This document shows positions 47,052 through 55,741 of a DNA stretch of 64,000 nucleotides, one piece after another. The position numbers were made by a program, and so were the translations under genes. Each line of letters starts with the position of its first letter. Positions within the stretch are counted from its first letter, which is position 1. Source of the stretch: Sphingobium phenoxybenzoativorans (GTDB lineage: Bacteria; Pseudomonadota; Alphaproteobacteria; Sphingomonadales; Sphingomonadaceae); contig NZ_MINO01000006.1 in the NCBI RefSeq assembly GCF_001757355.1, positions 85,061-149,060 on the forward strand. Reading direction: 5' to 3'. The notes under the pieces were generated by a model. That model had not been told where the DNA came from and did no database searches. It saw only the letters and a program-made list of their open reading frames with translations.

Positions 47052-47930
47052 TCATGCCCCGCCCTCCGTCTTGGGCTTGCGCGTCCGCTTCGGTTTTTCA
47101 GGAACAGCAGCCCCCTCGCCCGTCGCGGTTTCCGCCTTCGGCTTGCGCGGCGCGCGCGCGGACTTTTTCGCCGCCTCGCTATTCGCCGGCTCGCCCGCGC
47201 CGGTATCGGATGGCTTCTCCGTCACTTTGGGCTTGGGCGCGGCGGGCTCGCCCTTGGGCGGTGCGGGCGGCGGCGGAGGCGCGGGAGCGGGCGAAGGCGC
47301 GCCGGGCGCCTGTGCAGCCTTCTCGTCGCCGGGCAGCACATATTGCGCGCCTTCCCAAGGGCTCATGAAGTCGAAGCTGCGGAAATCCTGGGCCAGACGC
47401 ACCGGCTCATAGACGACGCGCTTATCCTCCTCGGAATAGCGTAGCTCGACATAGCCGGTCAGCGGAAAGTCCTTGCGCTGCGGATGCCCCTTGAAGCCAT
47501 AGTCGGTCAGGATACGGCGCAGGTCGGTATTGCCGGAAAAGACAACGCCGTACATGTCGAACACTTCGCGCTCCAGCCAGCCCGCGACCGGCCAGATGCC
47601 GGTGACGGAGGGAACGGGCGTATCCTCGTCGGTTGACACCTTCACGCGAATGCGGTGGTTCCGCGTCACGCTGAGCAGATGGTAGCAGACCTCGAACCGG
47701 TCCGGCCGTTCGGGATAATCGACGCCAGCCACTTCCATAAGTTGCTGATACTGCGCCTTGTCGCGCAGCGCCGTCATCGCCGCGACCAGTTCGTCGCGCG
47801 CAACGGTGAAGCTCAGTTCATCAGCATGGTCCACAGTCTCGATCAGCGACGCGCCAAGCACGCCCGCAATCTCGTCCGCGATCCCGTCAATGACCGCAAT
47901 TTTCGGAGCAGGATGACCCATTATTCCCAA
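47052..47930 (-). CDS. nuoC: NADH-quinone oxidoreductase subunit C with a Pro/Ala/Lys-rich tail
   Basis: A 292-residue subunit. Residues 1-200 are a normal 30-kDa NuoC, with [39 protein letters not shown] and [20 protein letters not shown]. Residues 201-292 are a low-complexity tail of Pro, Ala and Lys ([20 protein letters not shown], then basic [10 protein letters not shown]) that ordinary NuoC lacks. Codon phase is unbroken, so it is an extension and not a frameshift. Flanked by palindromic repeats on both sides. Confidence 0.97.
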   Translation of the reverse strand: MGIMGHPAPKIAVIDGIADEIAGVLGASLIETVDHADELSFTVARDELVAAMTALRDKAQYQQLMEVAGVDYPERPDRFEVCYHLLSVTRNHRIRVKVSTDEDTPVPSVTGIWPVAGWLEREVFDMYGVVFSGNTDLRRILTDYGFKGHPQRKDFPLTGYVELRYSEEDKRVVYEPVRLAQDFRSFDFMSPWEGAQYVLPGDEKAAQAPGAPSPAPAPPPPPAPPKGEPAAPKPKVTEKPSDTGAGEPANSEAAKKSARAPRKPKAETATGEGAAVPEKPKRTRKPKTEGGA

Positions 47931-47933
47931 CCC

Positions 47934-48028
47934 CCGTTCAGGCTGAGCTTGTCGAAGCCCTCTGCCGAACGCAGTGAGGCGCCTCGCTCCACGCGGCGTG
48001 ACCCTTCGACTTCGCTCAGGGCGAACGG
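47934..48028. repeat. Palindromic repeat, CCGTTCAGGCTGAGCTTGTC family
   Basis: CCGTTCAGGCTGAGCTTGTC at 47934 and CTTCGCTCAGGGCGAACGG ending at 48028 are inverted copies with a long centre that has its own partial palindrome. Between nuoB and nuoC; same family as 39164. Confidence 0.85.
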
Positions 48029-48048
48029 AAAATATCGATTCACCACGC

Positions 48049-48591
48049 TCACCGCTCGATCGTCCCGATGCGGCGGATCTTCCGCTGAAGCTGCATCACG
48101 CCATACAGCAGCGCTTCGGCGGTCGGCGGACAGCCAGGCACATAGATGTCCACCGGCACGATCCGGTCGCATCCGCGCACGACGCTGTAGCTATAGTGAT
48201 AATAGCCGCCGCCATTGGCGCAGCTACCCATGGAGATGACGTATTTCGGCTCCGACATCTGGTCATAGACCTTGCGAAGCGCAGGCGCCATCTTGTTACA
48301 AAGCGTCCCCGCCACGATCATCACGTCGCTTTGGCGTGGACTTGCGCGCGGTGCGGCCCCGAAGCGCTCCATATCGTACCGGGGCATATTTACATGAATC
48401 ATTTCGACTGCGCAACAAGCAAGGCCGAACGTCATCCACCAGAGCGATCCGGTGCGCGCCCACTGGAACAGCTCCTCGGTGGAGGTGACCAGGAATCCCT
48501 TGTCGCTGACCTCACTGTTGAGGTCGTTGAAGAAATCGATGTTGGGCTGCGTCCCCGGAGCCGGGGCGGCCGGGTTGAGTTCTACTCCCAA
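48049..48591 (-). CDS. nuoB: NADH-quinone oxidoreductase subunit B
   Basis: A 180-residue subunit that holds cluster N2. The cluster cysteines are in [31 protein letters not shown] and [15 protein letters not shown]. The frame stays open upstream to 48666, but homology starts at a TTG at 48591 ([10 protein letters not shown]), which overlaps the end of nuoA by ten bases. Confidence 0.96.
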   Translation of the reverse strand: MGVELNPAAPAPGTQPNIDFFNDLNSEVSDKGFLVTSTEELFQWARTGSLWWMTFGLACCAVEMIHVNMPRYDMERFGAAPRASPRQSDVMIVAGTLCNKMAPALRKVYDQMSEPKYVISMGSCANGGGYYHYSYSVVRGCDRIVPVDIYVPGCPPTAEALLYGVMQLQRKIRRIGTIER

Positions 48592-48956
48592 TCGAGCGCT
48601 CCCTTCTTCCACGCATAGACAAGGCCGAGCACCAGCTCGAAGATGAAGATCATCATGGTCGCCCATCCGGCCCAGCCGATCTGGTCAAGGCTGACGGCCC
48701 AGGGAAACAGGAACGCCGCTTCCAGGTCGAAAATGATGAAAAGTATGGCGACGAGGTAGAAACGCACGTCGAACTGGCTGCGCGGCTCTTCAAAAGCCGG
48801 GAAGCCGCATTCATATTCGCTCAGCTTGGCCACATCGGGCTTGTGCGCGCCGGTCAGGCGGCCAACCGCCATCGGCAGGAACACGAATGCGCTGGACAGG
48901 CCGAGGGCGACTGCAAGGAATAGCAGGATCGGCAGATATTGGGCGAGATCGACCAA
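48582..48956 (-). CDS. nuoA: NADH-quinone oxidoreductase subunit A
   Basis: A 124-residue subunit with three membrane helices. It has the conserved loop [20 protein letters not shown] and [18 protein letters not shown]. The start is TTG at 48956, six bases after AAGGGG; an upstream ATG at 49022 would add residues unlike the family. First gene of the complex I operon; the 131 bases before it up to suhB must hold the operon promoter, though I could not pick out clear -35 and -10 boxes. Confidence 0.96.
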   Translation of the reverse strand: MVDLAQYLPILLFLAVALGLSSAFVFLPMAVGRLTGAHKPDVAKLSEYECGFPAFEEPRSQFDVRFYLVAILFIIFDLEAAFLFPWAVSLDQIGWAGWATMMIFIFELVLGLVYAWKKGALDWE

Positions 48957-48962
48957 CGGAAT

Positions 48963-48968
48963 CCCCTT
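48963..48968 (-). promoter_or_regulatory. Shine-Dalgarno AAGGGG that fixes the TTG start of nuoA
   Basis: On the minus strand AAGGGG is followed by six bases and then TTG (48956-48954). No ATG or GTG in frame lies at this distance, so the rare TTG is the likely start of the whole operon. Confidence 0.7.
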
Positions 48969-49087
48969 GGCGGAAATTGGCTTTGATGGGGCGGCTTTAG
49001 GACTGCTGCATCTGCGAAGCAAGGGGCCGAAGGCATGAGAATGATTCGCAAAAAGCGGGCTTTTCAGCGGCTAAGACACGATCCCGC

Positions 49088-49900
49088 TCAGCGCAGCGCG
49101 CCCGCCACCAATTTGTGCAACTTGCTGTGGATCGCATCGTTGCCGGCAATCACTTCGCGGCGTTCGACCGGCTGGTCGCCGCCCCGGAAATCCGTAACGA
49201 ATCCGCCTGCTTCGCGGACCAGCAATATGCCGGCGGCCACGTCCCAGGGCTGCAGGCCGCTTTCCCAGAAGCCGTCATACCGCCCCGCCGCGACATGGGC
49301 GAGGTCGAGCGCGGCCGACCCGAAACGCCGGATGCCCGCGACCGAAGGCGCCACCGCGCCGAATATCCGGGTCCATTGCGCCATGTCGCCATGTCCGAAA
49401 AAGGGAATGCCGGTGGCGATCAGGGAATCGGCCAGATCGCGGCGGGCCGACACGCGCAACCGCTGGTCATGCCGCCATGCGCCGCGATTCTTTTCCGCCC
49501 AATAGCTCTCGTCCGTAATCGGCTGATAGATCAGGCCGGTCGTGATTTCCTTCTTGCCGCCGTAAAGCGGCTCCTCGACCGCGATCGACATCGCGAAATG
49601 CGGGATGCCGTGGAGAAAGTTGGTGGTGCCGTCCAGCGGATCGATGATCCAGCGCGGCTTGTTGGGGTCGCCGGGAATCTCCCCGCCTTCCTCCAGCAGA
49701 AAGCCCCAGTCCGGCCGGGCCTTCTGCAACTCCTCGACCAGCGTCTGCTCGGCCCGCTTGTCGGCCATCGACACGAAGTCGGCCGGCCCCTTGCGCGACA
49801 CCTGCAGATGCTCGACCTCGCCGAAGTCGCGGCGCAAACGCGGCGCCGCCTTGCGCGCGGCGCGCTCCATGACGGTGAGAAGACCTGAGTGGGATACCAT
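49088..49900 (-). CDS. suhB: Inositol monophosphatase family protein (SuhB-like)
   Basis: A 270-residue magnesium-dependent phosphatase. The metal motif WIIDPLDGTTNFLHGIPHFA and the C-terminal QPWDVAAGILLVREAGG are intact, as is LEEGGE before them. The family hydrolyses inositol 1-phosphate; E. coli SuhB also acts in rRNA transcription antitermination. It is on the nuo strand, 131 bases upstream of nuoA, and may be transcribed separately. FBPase-like or histidinol-phosphatase activity is an alternative. Confidence 0.9.
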   Translation of the reverse strand: MVSHSGLLTVMERAARKAAPRLRRDFGEVEHLQVSRKGPADFVSMADKRAEQTLVEELQKARPDWGFLLEEGGEIPGDPNKPRWIIDPLDGTTNFLHGIPHFAMSIAVEEPLYGGKKEITTGLIYQPITDESYWAEKNRGAWRHDQRLRVSARRDLADSLIATGIPFFGHGDMAQWTRIFGAVAPSVAGIRRFGSAALDLAHVAAGRYDGFWESGLQPWDVAAGILLVREAGGFVTDFRGGDQPVERREVIAGNDAIHSKLHKLVAGALR

Positions 49901-49932
49901 ATTGCTTCCTAATTACCCTCTCACTTTTATCC

Positions 49933-50023
49933 CCCCTCCCGCTTGCGGGAGGGGTCGGGGGAGGGTCTGTAAAGGAGAGGTCCGGACACGCCCTCCCCTA
50001 ACCCCTCCCATAAGTGGAAGGGG
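49933..50023. repeat. Paired palindrome (CCCCTCCCGC / GCGGGAGGGG family), second copy
   Basis: A 22-base palindrome at 49933-49954 (CCCCTCCCGCTTGCGGGAGG with two more G) and a decayed one at 50002-50023, with GGGGGAGGG and GCCCTCCCC between, repeat the layout at 2046-2153. Between efp and suhB. Confidence 0.8.
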
Positions 50024-50034
50024 AACTTAACGGC

Positions 50035-50601
50035 TCAATCCGCCCGCTTCACATATTCGCGGGCATAGACGTCGACCACGATCCGCGTGCCGCTGACGAT
50101 ATGCGGCGGCACCATGACGCGCACGCCATTGTCCAGGATTGCGGGCTTGTAGGATGCGGAGGCGGTCTGCCCCTTCACCACGGCGTCGGCCTCGACGACA
50201 GTCGCCTCGATCGTGTCGGGAAGCTGCACGGAAATCGGCCGCTCCTCATACATTTCCAGAGTCACTTCCATGCCGTCCTGCAGAAATTCGGCGGCGTCGC
50301 CGATCAGGTCGGTCGAAAGATTGATCTGCTCATAGGTTTCCTGGTCCATGAAGACGAGCATGTCGCCCTCGGCATAGAGATACTGGAAATCCTTGGTGTC
50401 GAGGCGGATGCGCTCGACGCTCTCTGCGGAGCGGAAACGGACGTTGTTCTTGCGGCCGTCGATCAGGTTCTTCAGCTCCACCTGCATATAGGCGCCGCCC
50501 TTGCCGGGCTGGGTGTGCTGGATCTTCACGGCGCGCCATAGGCCGCCTTCATATTCGATATTGTTGCCGGGCCGGATTTCGACGCCGCTGATCTTCGCCA
50601 T
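50035..50601 (-). CDS. efp: Elongation factor P
   Basis: A 188-residue three-domain factor that relieves ribosome stalling at proline runs. The tip of domain I is [12 protein letters not shown] with Lys34 as the residue that is modified in many bacteria; the C-terminal [18 protein letters not shown] is normal. No modification genes (epmA, epmB, earP) are in the window. NuoC with its Pro-rich tail is the kind of protein that would need EF-P. Confidence 0.97.
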   Translation of the reverse strand: MAKISGVEIRPGNNIEYEGGLWRAVKIQHTQPGKGGAYMQVELKNLIDGRKNNVRFRSAESVERIRLDTKDFQYLYAEGDMLVFMDQETYEQINLSTDLIGDAAEFLQDGMEVTLEMYEERPISVQLPDTIEATVVEADAVVKGQTASASYKPAILDNGVRVMVPPHIVSGTRIVVDVYAREYVKRAD

Positions 50602-50713
50602 CGCGTTTCTCGCTATACAGATTTTGGAAAGAGCCGGTGGCGGCCTCTACAGTCATGCAGCGATTTGGGCAAGGGGCGTGGAGGGGGTTGCGGGGAGCGG
50701 GCTTTCCAAAAAA

Positions 50714-50793
50714 CCGTCACCCCAGCGCAGGCTGGGGTCTCAGGCCCAGCAGCGCGACCTCTACTGAGATGCCAGCCTGCGCTGGCATGACGG
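50714..50793. repeat. Palindromic repeat, CGTCACCCCAGCGCAGGCTG family
   Basis: CCGTCACCCCAGCGCAGGCT at 50714 is mirrored by GCCAGCCTGCGCTGGCATGA, ending in CGG at 50793. Same family as the elements at 40834 and 46951. Confidence 0.88.
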
Positions 50794-50846
50794 AAAGGTT
50801 GGGGGAGCCGGTATATAGCTATTCCCAATCCGTCATTCCCCATCAT

Positions 50847-50930
50847 CGTCACCCCGGGCTCGACCCGGGGTCCCGCTTCATTATCGAACCAGAAGAACAG
50901 CGGGGTCCCGGATCAGGTCGAGGACGACGA
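50847..50930. repeat. Palindromic repeat, CACCCCGGGCTCGACCCGGG type
   Basis: CGTCACCCCGGGCTCGACCC is itself a hairpin (CCCCGGG with CCCGGGG), and the right end AGCGGGGTCCCGGATCAGGT with GTCGAGGACGACG mirrors it loosely. Looks like a decayed member of the CGTCATCCCC family. Confidence 0.7.
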
Positions 50931-50967
50931 CAAAGGGTGGTTAGGGGACTGACTGCTCCTCCCTGGT

Positions 50968-51044
50968 CCGTTCGCCCTGAGCTTGTCGAAGCCCTGTCCT
51001 TTCCTTCAAGAAGGACAGGGCTTCGACAAGCTCAGGGCGAACGG
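50968..51044. repeat. Perfect 34-base inverted repeat, CCGTTCGCCCTGAGCTTGTC family
   Basis: Arms 50968-51001 and 51011-51044 are exactly complementary over 34 bases with a 9-base loop. It is the most intact copy of its family in the window and probably the most recent. Just downstream (plus strand) of it lies the end of thiE, so it could act as a terminator. Confidence 0.95.
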
Positions 51045-51095
51045 AGAGTAAGAGGCCGACAATGGTCGCCTCCAGACCGTGCGAATAGCCACCAC

Positions 51096-51785
51096 CTACC
51101 CCAACACCGCTCCAAACGCCGCCACCCCTGCCGCCGCGCCGTCCGGATTCCCCCACACCGCACTACTCACCGCAAGGAAGTCCGCCCCCGCCTCCACCAG
51201 CGGCCGGGCATTCTCCGCCGTAATCCCGCCGATCGCCACGCAGGGTATCTCGAACACCGTCGTCCACCATCCCAGCAGGGACGGGTCGGCGCGATGGGTC
51301 GTCTCCTTGGTCGTGGTCGGATAGAAGGCCCCGAACGCGACATAGTCCGCGCCAGCCTCTCCCGCCTCCATCGCCAGATGGCGGCTGTCGTGACAGGTGA
51401 CGCCGATCTGCGCTTTCGGCCCCAGCAGCTTGCGCGCCTCGCGCGGGTCGCCATCGCCCTGCCCCAGATGCACGCCGTCCGCGCCCAGCCGCTTGGCCAG
51501 GCCCATGCTGTCATTGATGATGAAGGCGACCTCCCGCTCAGCGCATATCTTCTGCAGCGGCTCGGCCAGCCGGGCGATGGCATGATCGTCGATCCCCTTC
51601 AGCCGCAACTGGAAAGCCGCCACGCGCCCCGCATCCAGCGCGGCGGCCAGGGTATCGCCAAAACCCTCGTCGATGACGGGCGGAGAGATCAGGTAAAGCT
51701 GGCAGGCGGGGCGAAAGCCCGGCTCGCCAAACTGCGCGGCGAAATCGGGGTCGAGGGCCAGTTCGTCATCGGTAAAGTCGGTCAT
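51096..51785 (-). CDS. thiE: Thiamine phosphate synthase
   Basis: A 229-residue TIM-barrel enzyme that couples the thiazole and pyrimidine units into thiamine phosphate. Signatures: [67 protein letters not shown] and [20 protein letters not shown]. An N-terminal 30-residue extension is present, as in other sphingomonads. No TPP riboswitch is seen before it. It lies downstream of the DUF2834 gene and fda on the same strand. Confidence 0.93.
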   Translation of the reverse strand: MTDFTDDELALDPDFAAQFGEPGFRPACQLYLISPPVIDEGFGDTLAAALDAGRVAAFQLRLKGIDDHAIARLAEPLQKICAEREVAFIINDSMGLAKRLGADGVHLGQGDGDPREARKLLGPKAQIGVTCHDSRHLAMEAGEAGADYVAFGAFYPTTTKETTHRADPSLLGWWTTVFEIPCVAIGGITAENARPLVEAGADFLAVSSAVWGNPDGAAAGVAAFGAVLG

Positions 51786-51826
51786 GCCTCGCCCTTACTG
51801 TAGAGCGGAACCGCGAACCAGTCCCC

Positions 51827-52162
51827 TCACCGCCTGAGCAGCGCAACCTCCCGCAGCGCCAGGAACAAAGGCAGGCCGAAACTCACGCCGACAAGGAAAG
51901 TCCCGGCGATGGGCAGCCAGAGCGGCCTCACCCCGTCCCGCTTTCCCTGCGCGATGATGAACAGCGTCAGCACCGCGGCCGACACAATCACGTCCAGCGC
52001 GAAAAAGCTGCTGACCGGATTTGCAAAGAGAGCGGCGATAAACCGGGGAATGTTGATCCCCTCAATCGCCAGCCACGGCAGGAAAGCCGCCAGCGGCAAA
52101 AGAGCGCCGAGCGCCGCGAGCACCATATAGATGCCCGCCAGCGCCCGGCTGCCCTCTTTCAT
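51827..52162 (-). CDS. DUF2834 family membrane protein
   Basis: A 111-residue protein with three membrane helices. It has the layout of DUF2834: GALLPLAAFLPWLAIEGIN, FIAALFANPVSSFFALDVIV, AQGKRDGVRPLWLPIAGTFL and VGVSFGLPLFLALRE. Function unknown. It lies 18 bases from the end of fda and 41 bases from thiE, so it may be co-transcribed with either. Confidence 0.8.
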   Translation of the reverse strand: MKEGSRALAGIYMVLAALGALLPLAAFLPWLAIEGINIPRFIAALFANPVSSFFALDVIVSAAVLTLFIIAQGKRDGVRPLWLPIAGTFLVGVSFGLPLFLALREVALLRR

Positions 52163-52180
52163 AGGATTGTCGTCACCGGC

Positions 52181-53083
52181 TCAGGCGTCGACCGTCTTCT
52201 TGGTCGAAGCGCCGTGGATCTCGTTGATCGCGCCGCCCAGAGAAGCTTCGAACTCGTCGTCGCTCATCTGGTGACGCAGATCGTTGAGCAGAGCGCGGCT
52301 GAAGCTGGCGATGATGCCGCGATTCTTGGCCAGCTCGACACAGGCTTCGGGGCGGGCGAAACCGCCCGACAGCGCCACGACGCGCAGCACGCGGGGGTGG
52401 TCGACCAACGGATCGAACAGGCCCGGCTTGGTCGGCAGCGACAGCTTCAACATCACCTGGGCGTCGCCGGTCAGCGCGTCCAGTTCCTTCAGGATTTCCT
52501 CCAGCAGGATCTGGTCGGCTTCGGCGCGCTCTGGGCTCTTGATGTTCACTTCCGGCTCGATGATCGGCATCAGGCCGCCCGCAACCACCTGCTTGCCGAC
52601 TTCGAACTGCTGCTTCACCACGGCGGCGATGCCTTCGCGGTTGGCCAGGTTGATGACCGAGCGCTCCTTGGTGCCGAACACGCCCAAAGCCTTGGAACGG
52701 GCGAGCAGCGCGTCCAGCTCCGGCATCGGCTTCATAAGCTGCACGCCATTGGCTTCGTCCTCAAGACCCTTGTCGATCTTGATGAAGGGCACGACGCCGC
52801 GCTCGATCAGCGCCTGCGGGGTCGGCTTGCCATCGACTTCGCCGTCCATCGTGCGCTCGAACAGGATCGCGCCGATAACCTTGTCGCCGGTGAAGCAGGG
52901 CGCGGTGATGACGCGGCTGCGCATGCCGTGGATCAGGCCGAACATTTCCTCGTCATTCGACCAGGCGCCTTCCTCGATGCCATAGCCCTTCAGCGCCTTG
53001 GGCGTCGAACCGCCGCTCTGGTCGAGCGCGGCGATGAAGCCGTTCCCGTCCGCAATCTTCTTGGTCATCTCTTGATCGAGCAT
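52181..53083 (-). CDS. fda: Class I fructose-bisphosphate aldolase
   Basis: A 300-residue Schiff-base aldolase cleaving fructose 1,6-bisphosphate. It begins MLDQEMTKKIADGNGFIAAL and has DQSGGSTPKALKGYGI, ILFERTMDGEVDGKP, IEPEVNIKSPERAEA and the lysine-bearing VMLKLSLPTKPG. It belongs to the short bacterial class I group and not to the metal-dependent FbaA. The frame is open to 53332, but homology starts at ATG 53083. Fourth gene of tkt-gap-pgk-fda, though 256 bases separate it from pgk. Confidence 0.92.
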   Translation of the reverse strand: MLDQEMTKKIADGNGFIAALDQSGGSTPKALKGYGIEEGAWSNDEEMFGLIHGMRSRVITAPCFTGDKVIGAILFERTMDGEVDGKPTPQALIERGVVPFIKIDKGLEDEANGVQLMKPMPELDALLARSKALGVFGTKERSVINLANREGIAAVVKQQFEVGKQVVAGGLMPIIEPEVNIKSPERAEADQILLEEILKELDALTGDAQVMLKLSLPTKPGLFDPLVDHPRVLRVVALSGGFARPEACVELAKNRGIIASFSRALLNDLRHQMSDDEFEASLGGAINEIHGASTKKTVDA

Positions 53084-53339
53084 CTGCACATACCCTTGCT
53101 TGGTTGGCCGCCCCTCTGGCGGCGATGAATAAGGTGAAGGACTATAGGTTCCCGCCCTCTGGCCCCGGTCTGGGGGTTTGATAGCGGCATAGCCATTGGG
53201 CGGCAACGCCCGTGCTGCGGCGCAAAAGATCAAAACGGGACATAATGCCCGCTTTGGCCGCATCCCCGGCACGGCGCGGCGCAGCATGGAAAAGCAGGCA
53301 CTTACGCATTGCCCGCCTCCCACGCCCGCCAATTGCCTG

Positions 53340-54542
53340 TCAGTGCATCAGCGCCTTGACGCCGGGGAGGTCCTTGCCCTCCATCCATTCCAGGAAAGCG
53401 CCGCCTGCGGTCGACACGAAGCTGAAATCGGCGGCGACGCCCGCATGGTTGAGCGCGGCCACCGTGTCGCCGCCACCGGCGACCGATGTCAGCGATCCGT
53501 CCCGCGTCAGCGCGGCGGCGGTCTTGGCCAGCGCCACCGTCGCGGTGTCGAACGGCGCCATCTCGAACGCGCCCAGCGGGCCATTCCATACCAGCGTGCG
53601 GCAGGTCTTGAGCGCATCGCCCAGCGCTTCGACGGCGGCGGGGCCGACGTCCAGGATCATCTCGTCGGTGGCGACCTCATGCACATTGCAGGTCCGCACC
53701 GATGGCGGATTGGCGGCAAATTCCTTCGCGACCACCACATCATAGGGCAGATGGATGATGCAGCCGGATTTCTCGGCCGTATCCATGATCTTCTCGGCAG
53801 TCTCGGCCAGGTCATGCTCGCACAGCGACTTGCCGACATCCACGCCGCGCGCGGCCAGGAAGGTGTTCGCCATGCCGCCGCCGATGATCAGGTGATCGAC
53901 CTTGGTGACGAGGTTGTTGAGCACGTCCAGCTTGCTGGACACCTTCGCCCCGCCGACGACAGCGGCGACCGGCTTCACCGGCTCGCCCAGCGCAGCCTGC
54001 AGCGCATCAAGCTCCTTCTCCATCGACCGCCCGGCAAAGGCGGGCAGCTTGTGCGCCAGCCCCTCGGTCGAGGCATGGGCGCGGTGCGCGGCGGAGAAAG
54101 CGTCGTTGACGTAGAAGTCGGCGAGCGCGGCCATGGCGTCGACCAGCGCCGGATCATTCTTCTCCTCGCCCGCATGGAAACGGGTATTCTCCAGGATGGC
54201 GATGTCGCCGCCGCGCATCACGGCGATGCCGTCCGCCGCCGCCTGCCCCTGGCAATCGGGAATGAACTGCACGTCGCGGCCCAGCACATGGGTCAGCGCG
54301 CGGGTGACGAGGGAAAGCGACATGTCCGGGCTTTTCTGCCCCTTGGGACGGCCGAAATGCGCAAGGATCAGCACCTTCGCGCCGCGATCGGCCAGTTCCA
54401 GGATGGTCGGCATCGCTGCGCGCAGGCGGTTGTCGTCAGTGACCGACCCGTCCTTCATCGGCACGTTCAGGTCCTCACGGACCAGCACCGCCTTGCCGGC
54501 GATGTCGCCCATATCGTCGAGTGTCTTGAACGGCTTGGTCAT
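53340..54542 (-). CDS. pgk: Phosphoglycerate kinase
   Basis: A 400-residue kinase exchanging phosphate between 1,3-bisphosphoglycerate and ADP. Signatures are [66 protein letters not shown] and [19 protein letters not shown] six bases before ATG 54542 favours it over the ATG four codons upstream. Follows gap, with a palindromic repeat in the 171-base space. Confidence 0.97.
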   Translation of the reverse strand: MTKPFKTLDDMGDIAGKAVLVREDLNVPMKDGSVTDDNRLRAAMPTILELADRGAKVLILAHFGRPKGQKSPDMSLSLVTRALTHVLGRDVQFIPDCQGQAAADGIAVMRGGDIAILENTRFHAGEEKNDPALVDAMAALADFYVNDAFSAAHRAHASTEGLAHKLPAFAGRSMEKELDALQAALGEPVKPVAAVVGGAKVSSKLDVLNNLVTKVDHLIIGGGMANTFLAARGVDVGKSLCEHDLAETAEKIMDTAEKSGCIIHLPYDVVVAKEFAANPPSVRTCNVHEVATDEMILDVGPAAVEALGDALKTCRTLVWNGPLGAFEMAPFDTATVALAKTAAALTRDGSLTSVAGGGDTVAALNHAGVAADFSFVSTAGGAFLEWMEGKDLPGVKALMH

Positions 54543-54568
54543 GTCACTTTCCACTCGCTAACCAGAAT

Positions 54569-54685
54569 CCGTTCGCCCTGAGTAGGGACTGAGCGAAGTC
54601 GAAGGCCCGTATCGAAGGGTCCGCGCCAAGCCCAACTCCTTCGATACGCCGCTTCGACAAGCTCAGCGGCTACTCAGGACGAACG
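54569..54685. repeat. Palindromic repeat, CCGTTCGCCCTGAGTAGGGA (long form)
   Basis: CCGTTCGCCCTGAGTAGGGA at 54569 and its counterpart CTACTCAGGACGAACG ending at 54685 are outer arms; GTATCGAAGG and CCTTCGATAC form an inner perfect pair. Between pgk and gap, in the same family as 37970. Confidence 0.85.
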
Positions 54686-54713
54686 TGTGTTTTTGCTTCG
54701 TGTCGAACGAATC

Positions 54714-55724
54714 TTACAGGAACTTCGCCACGATCCCGGTGGTGTCGATCATCCGGTTGGAGAAGCCCCACTCATTGTCGTACCAGCTCAGCACGCGCAC
54801 CAGCTTGCCGTCCACGACCGCCGTCTCCAGGCTGTCGACGGTGGAGCTGCGCGGATCGCCATTATAGTCGATCGACACCAGCGGCTCGTCCGAATAGCCC
54901 AGAACGCCCTTCAGGGGGCCGGCTTCCGACGCAGCCTTCAGCAGGTCGTTGACCTCGGCGACGGTGGTGTCCTTCTTGGCGATGAACTTCAGGTCCACGA
55001 CCGAGACGTTCGGCGTCGGCACGCGGACCGACGAGCCGTCCAGCTTGCCCTTCAGCTCGGGCAGAACCTCGCCCACGGCGCGGGCTGCGCCGGTGGAGGT
55101 CGGGATCATCGAGACGGCGGCGGCGCGGGCGCGGCGCATGTCCTTGTGAAGCTGATCCAGCGTGTTCTGGTCGTTGGTGTAGCTGTGGATCGTGGTCATG
55201 AAGCCGCTCTCGATGCCGAGCGCATCGTTCAGCACCTTGGCGAGCGGCGCCAGGCAGTTGGTGGTGCAGCTTGCGTTGGAAATCACGATGTCGTCAGCGG
55301 TCAGCTTGTCGTGGTTGACGCCGAACACGATGGTCTTGTCGACATTGGTGCCAGGGGCGGAGATGACGACGCGCTTTGCGCCGGCGGTCAGGTGCGCGCT
55401 GGCCTTCGCCTTGTCGGTGAAGATGCCGGTGCACTCCAGGGCGATATCCACGCCCAGGTCCTTGTGCGGCAGGTTCGCGGGATCGCGCTCTGCGGTCACC
55501 TTGATCTTCTTGCCGTCGACGACCAGGAAATCGCCGTCAACCGACACGTCGCCGGCCCAGTTGCCGTGCACGGAATCGCGCTTGAACAGCAGGGCGTTCG
55601 ACTTGGTGTCGCCCAGATCGTTGATCGCGACCAGTTCCAGGTCGTGATCGGTGCGGGTCAGGATGGCGCGCGCCACCAGGCGGCCGATGCGTCCGAAACC
55701 GTTGATTGCTACCTTCGTTGCCAC
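54714..55724 (-). CDS. gap: Glyceraldehyde-3-phosphate dehydrogenase, type I
   Basis: A 336-residue NAD(P)-dependent dehydrogenase. It has the Rossmann motif [14 protein letters not shown], catalytic Cys153 in [12 protein letters not shown], the nearby histidine in [10 protein letters not shown], and [13 protein letters not shown] at the end. The residue after the second strand is Asp36 in AINDLGD, which usually gives NAD preference. The start is GTG at 55724, eight bases after AAGGAGG. Seventeen bases after the tkt stop. Confidence 0.97.
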   Translation of the reverse strand: MATKVAINGFGRIGRLVARAILTRTDHDLELVAINDLGDTKSNALLFKRDSVHGNWAGDVSVDGDFLVVDGKKIKVTAERDPANLPHKDLGVDIALECTGIFTDKAKASAHLTAGAKRVVISAPGTNVDKTIVFGVNHDKLTADDIVISNASCTTNCLAPLAKVLNDALGIESGFMTTIHSYTNDQNTLDQLHKDMRRARAAAVSMIPTSTGAARAVGEVLPELKGKLDGSSVRVPTPNVSVVDLKFIAKKDTTVAEVNDLLKAASEAGPLKGVLGYSDEPLVSIDYNGDPRSSTVDSLETAVVDGKLVRVLSWYDNEWGFSNRMIDTTGIVAKFL

Positions 55725-55741
55725 TGCACTAGCCTCCTTGA

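Larger units (their letters stand above)
50602..51095. other. 494-base gap without a gene, filled with palindromic repeats
   Basis: Between thiE and efp, both on the minus strand, I see no convincing coding frame. Three palindromic elements occupy most of the space (50714-50793, 50847-50930 and 50968-51044). The remaining bases before efp (50602-50713) should hold its promoter. Confidence 0.7.

Noticed and set aside
50637..51803. A 388-codon plus-strand open frame across the repeat-rich gap and thiE
   Set aside because: Its first half translates palindromic repeats and its second half is antisense to thiE.
51786..51826. TPP riboswitch before thiE
   Set aside because: The 41-base gap is too short and has none of the conserved TPP elements.
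53107..53123. GCCGCC-CCTCT-GGCGGC hairpin in the fda leader as a regulatory element
   Set aside because: A six-base stem in a GC-rich leader is expected by chance and nothing else supports it.
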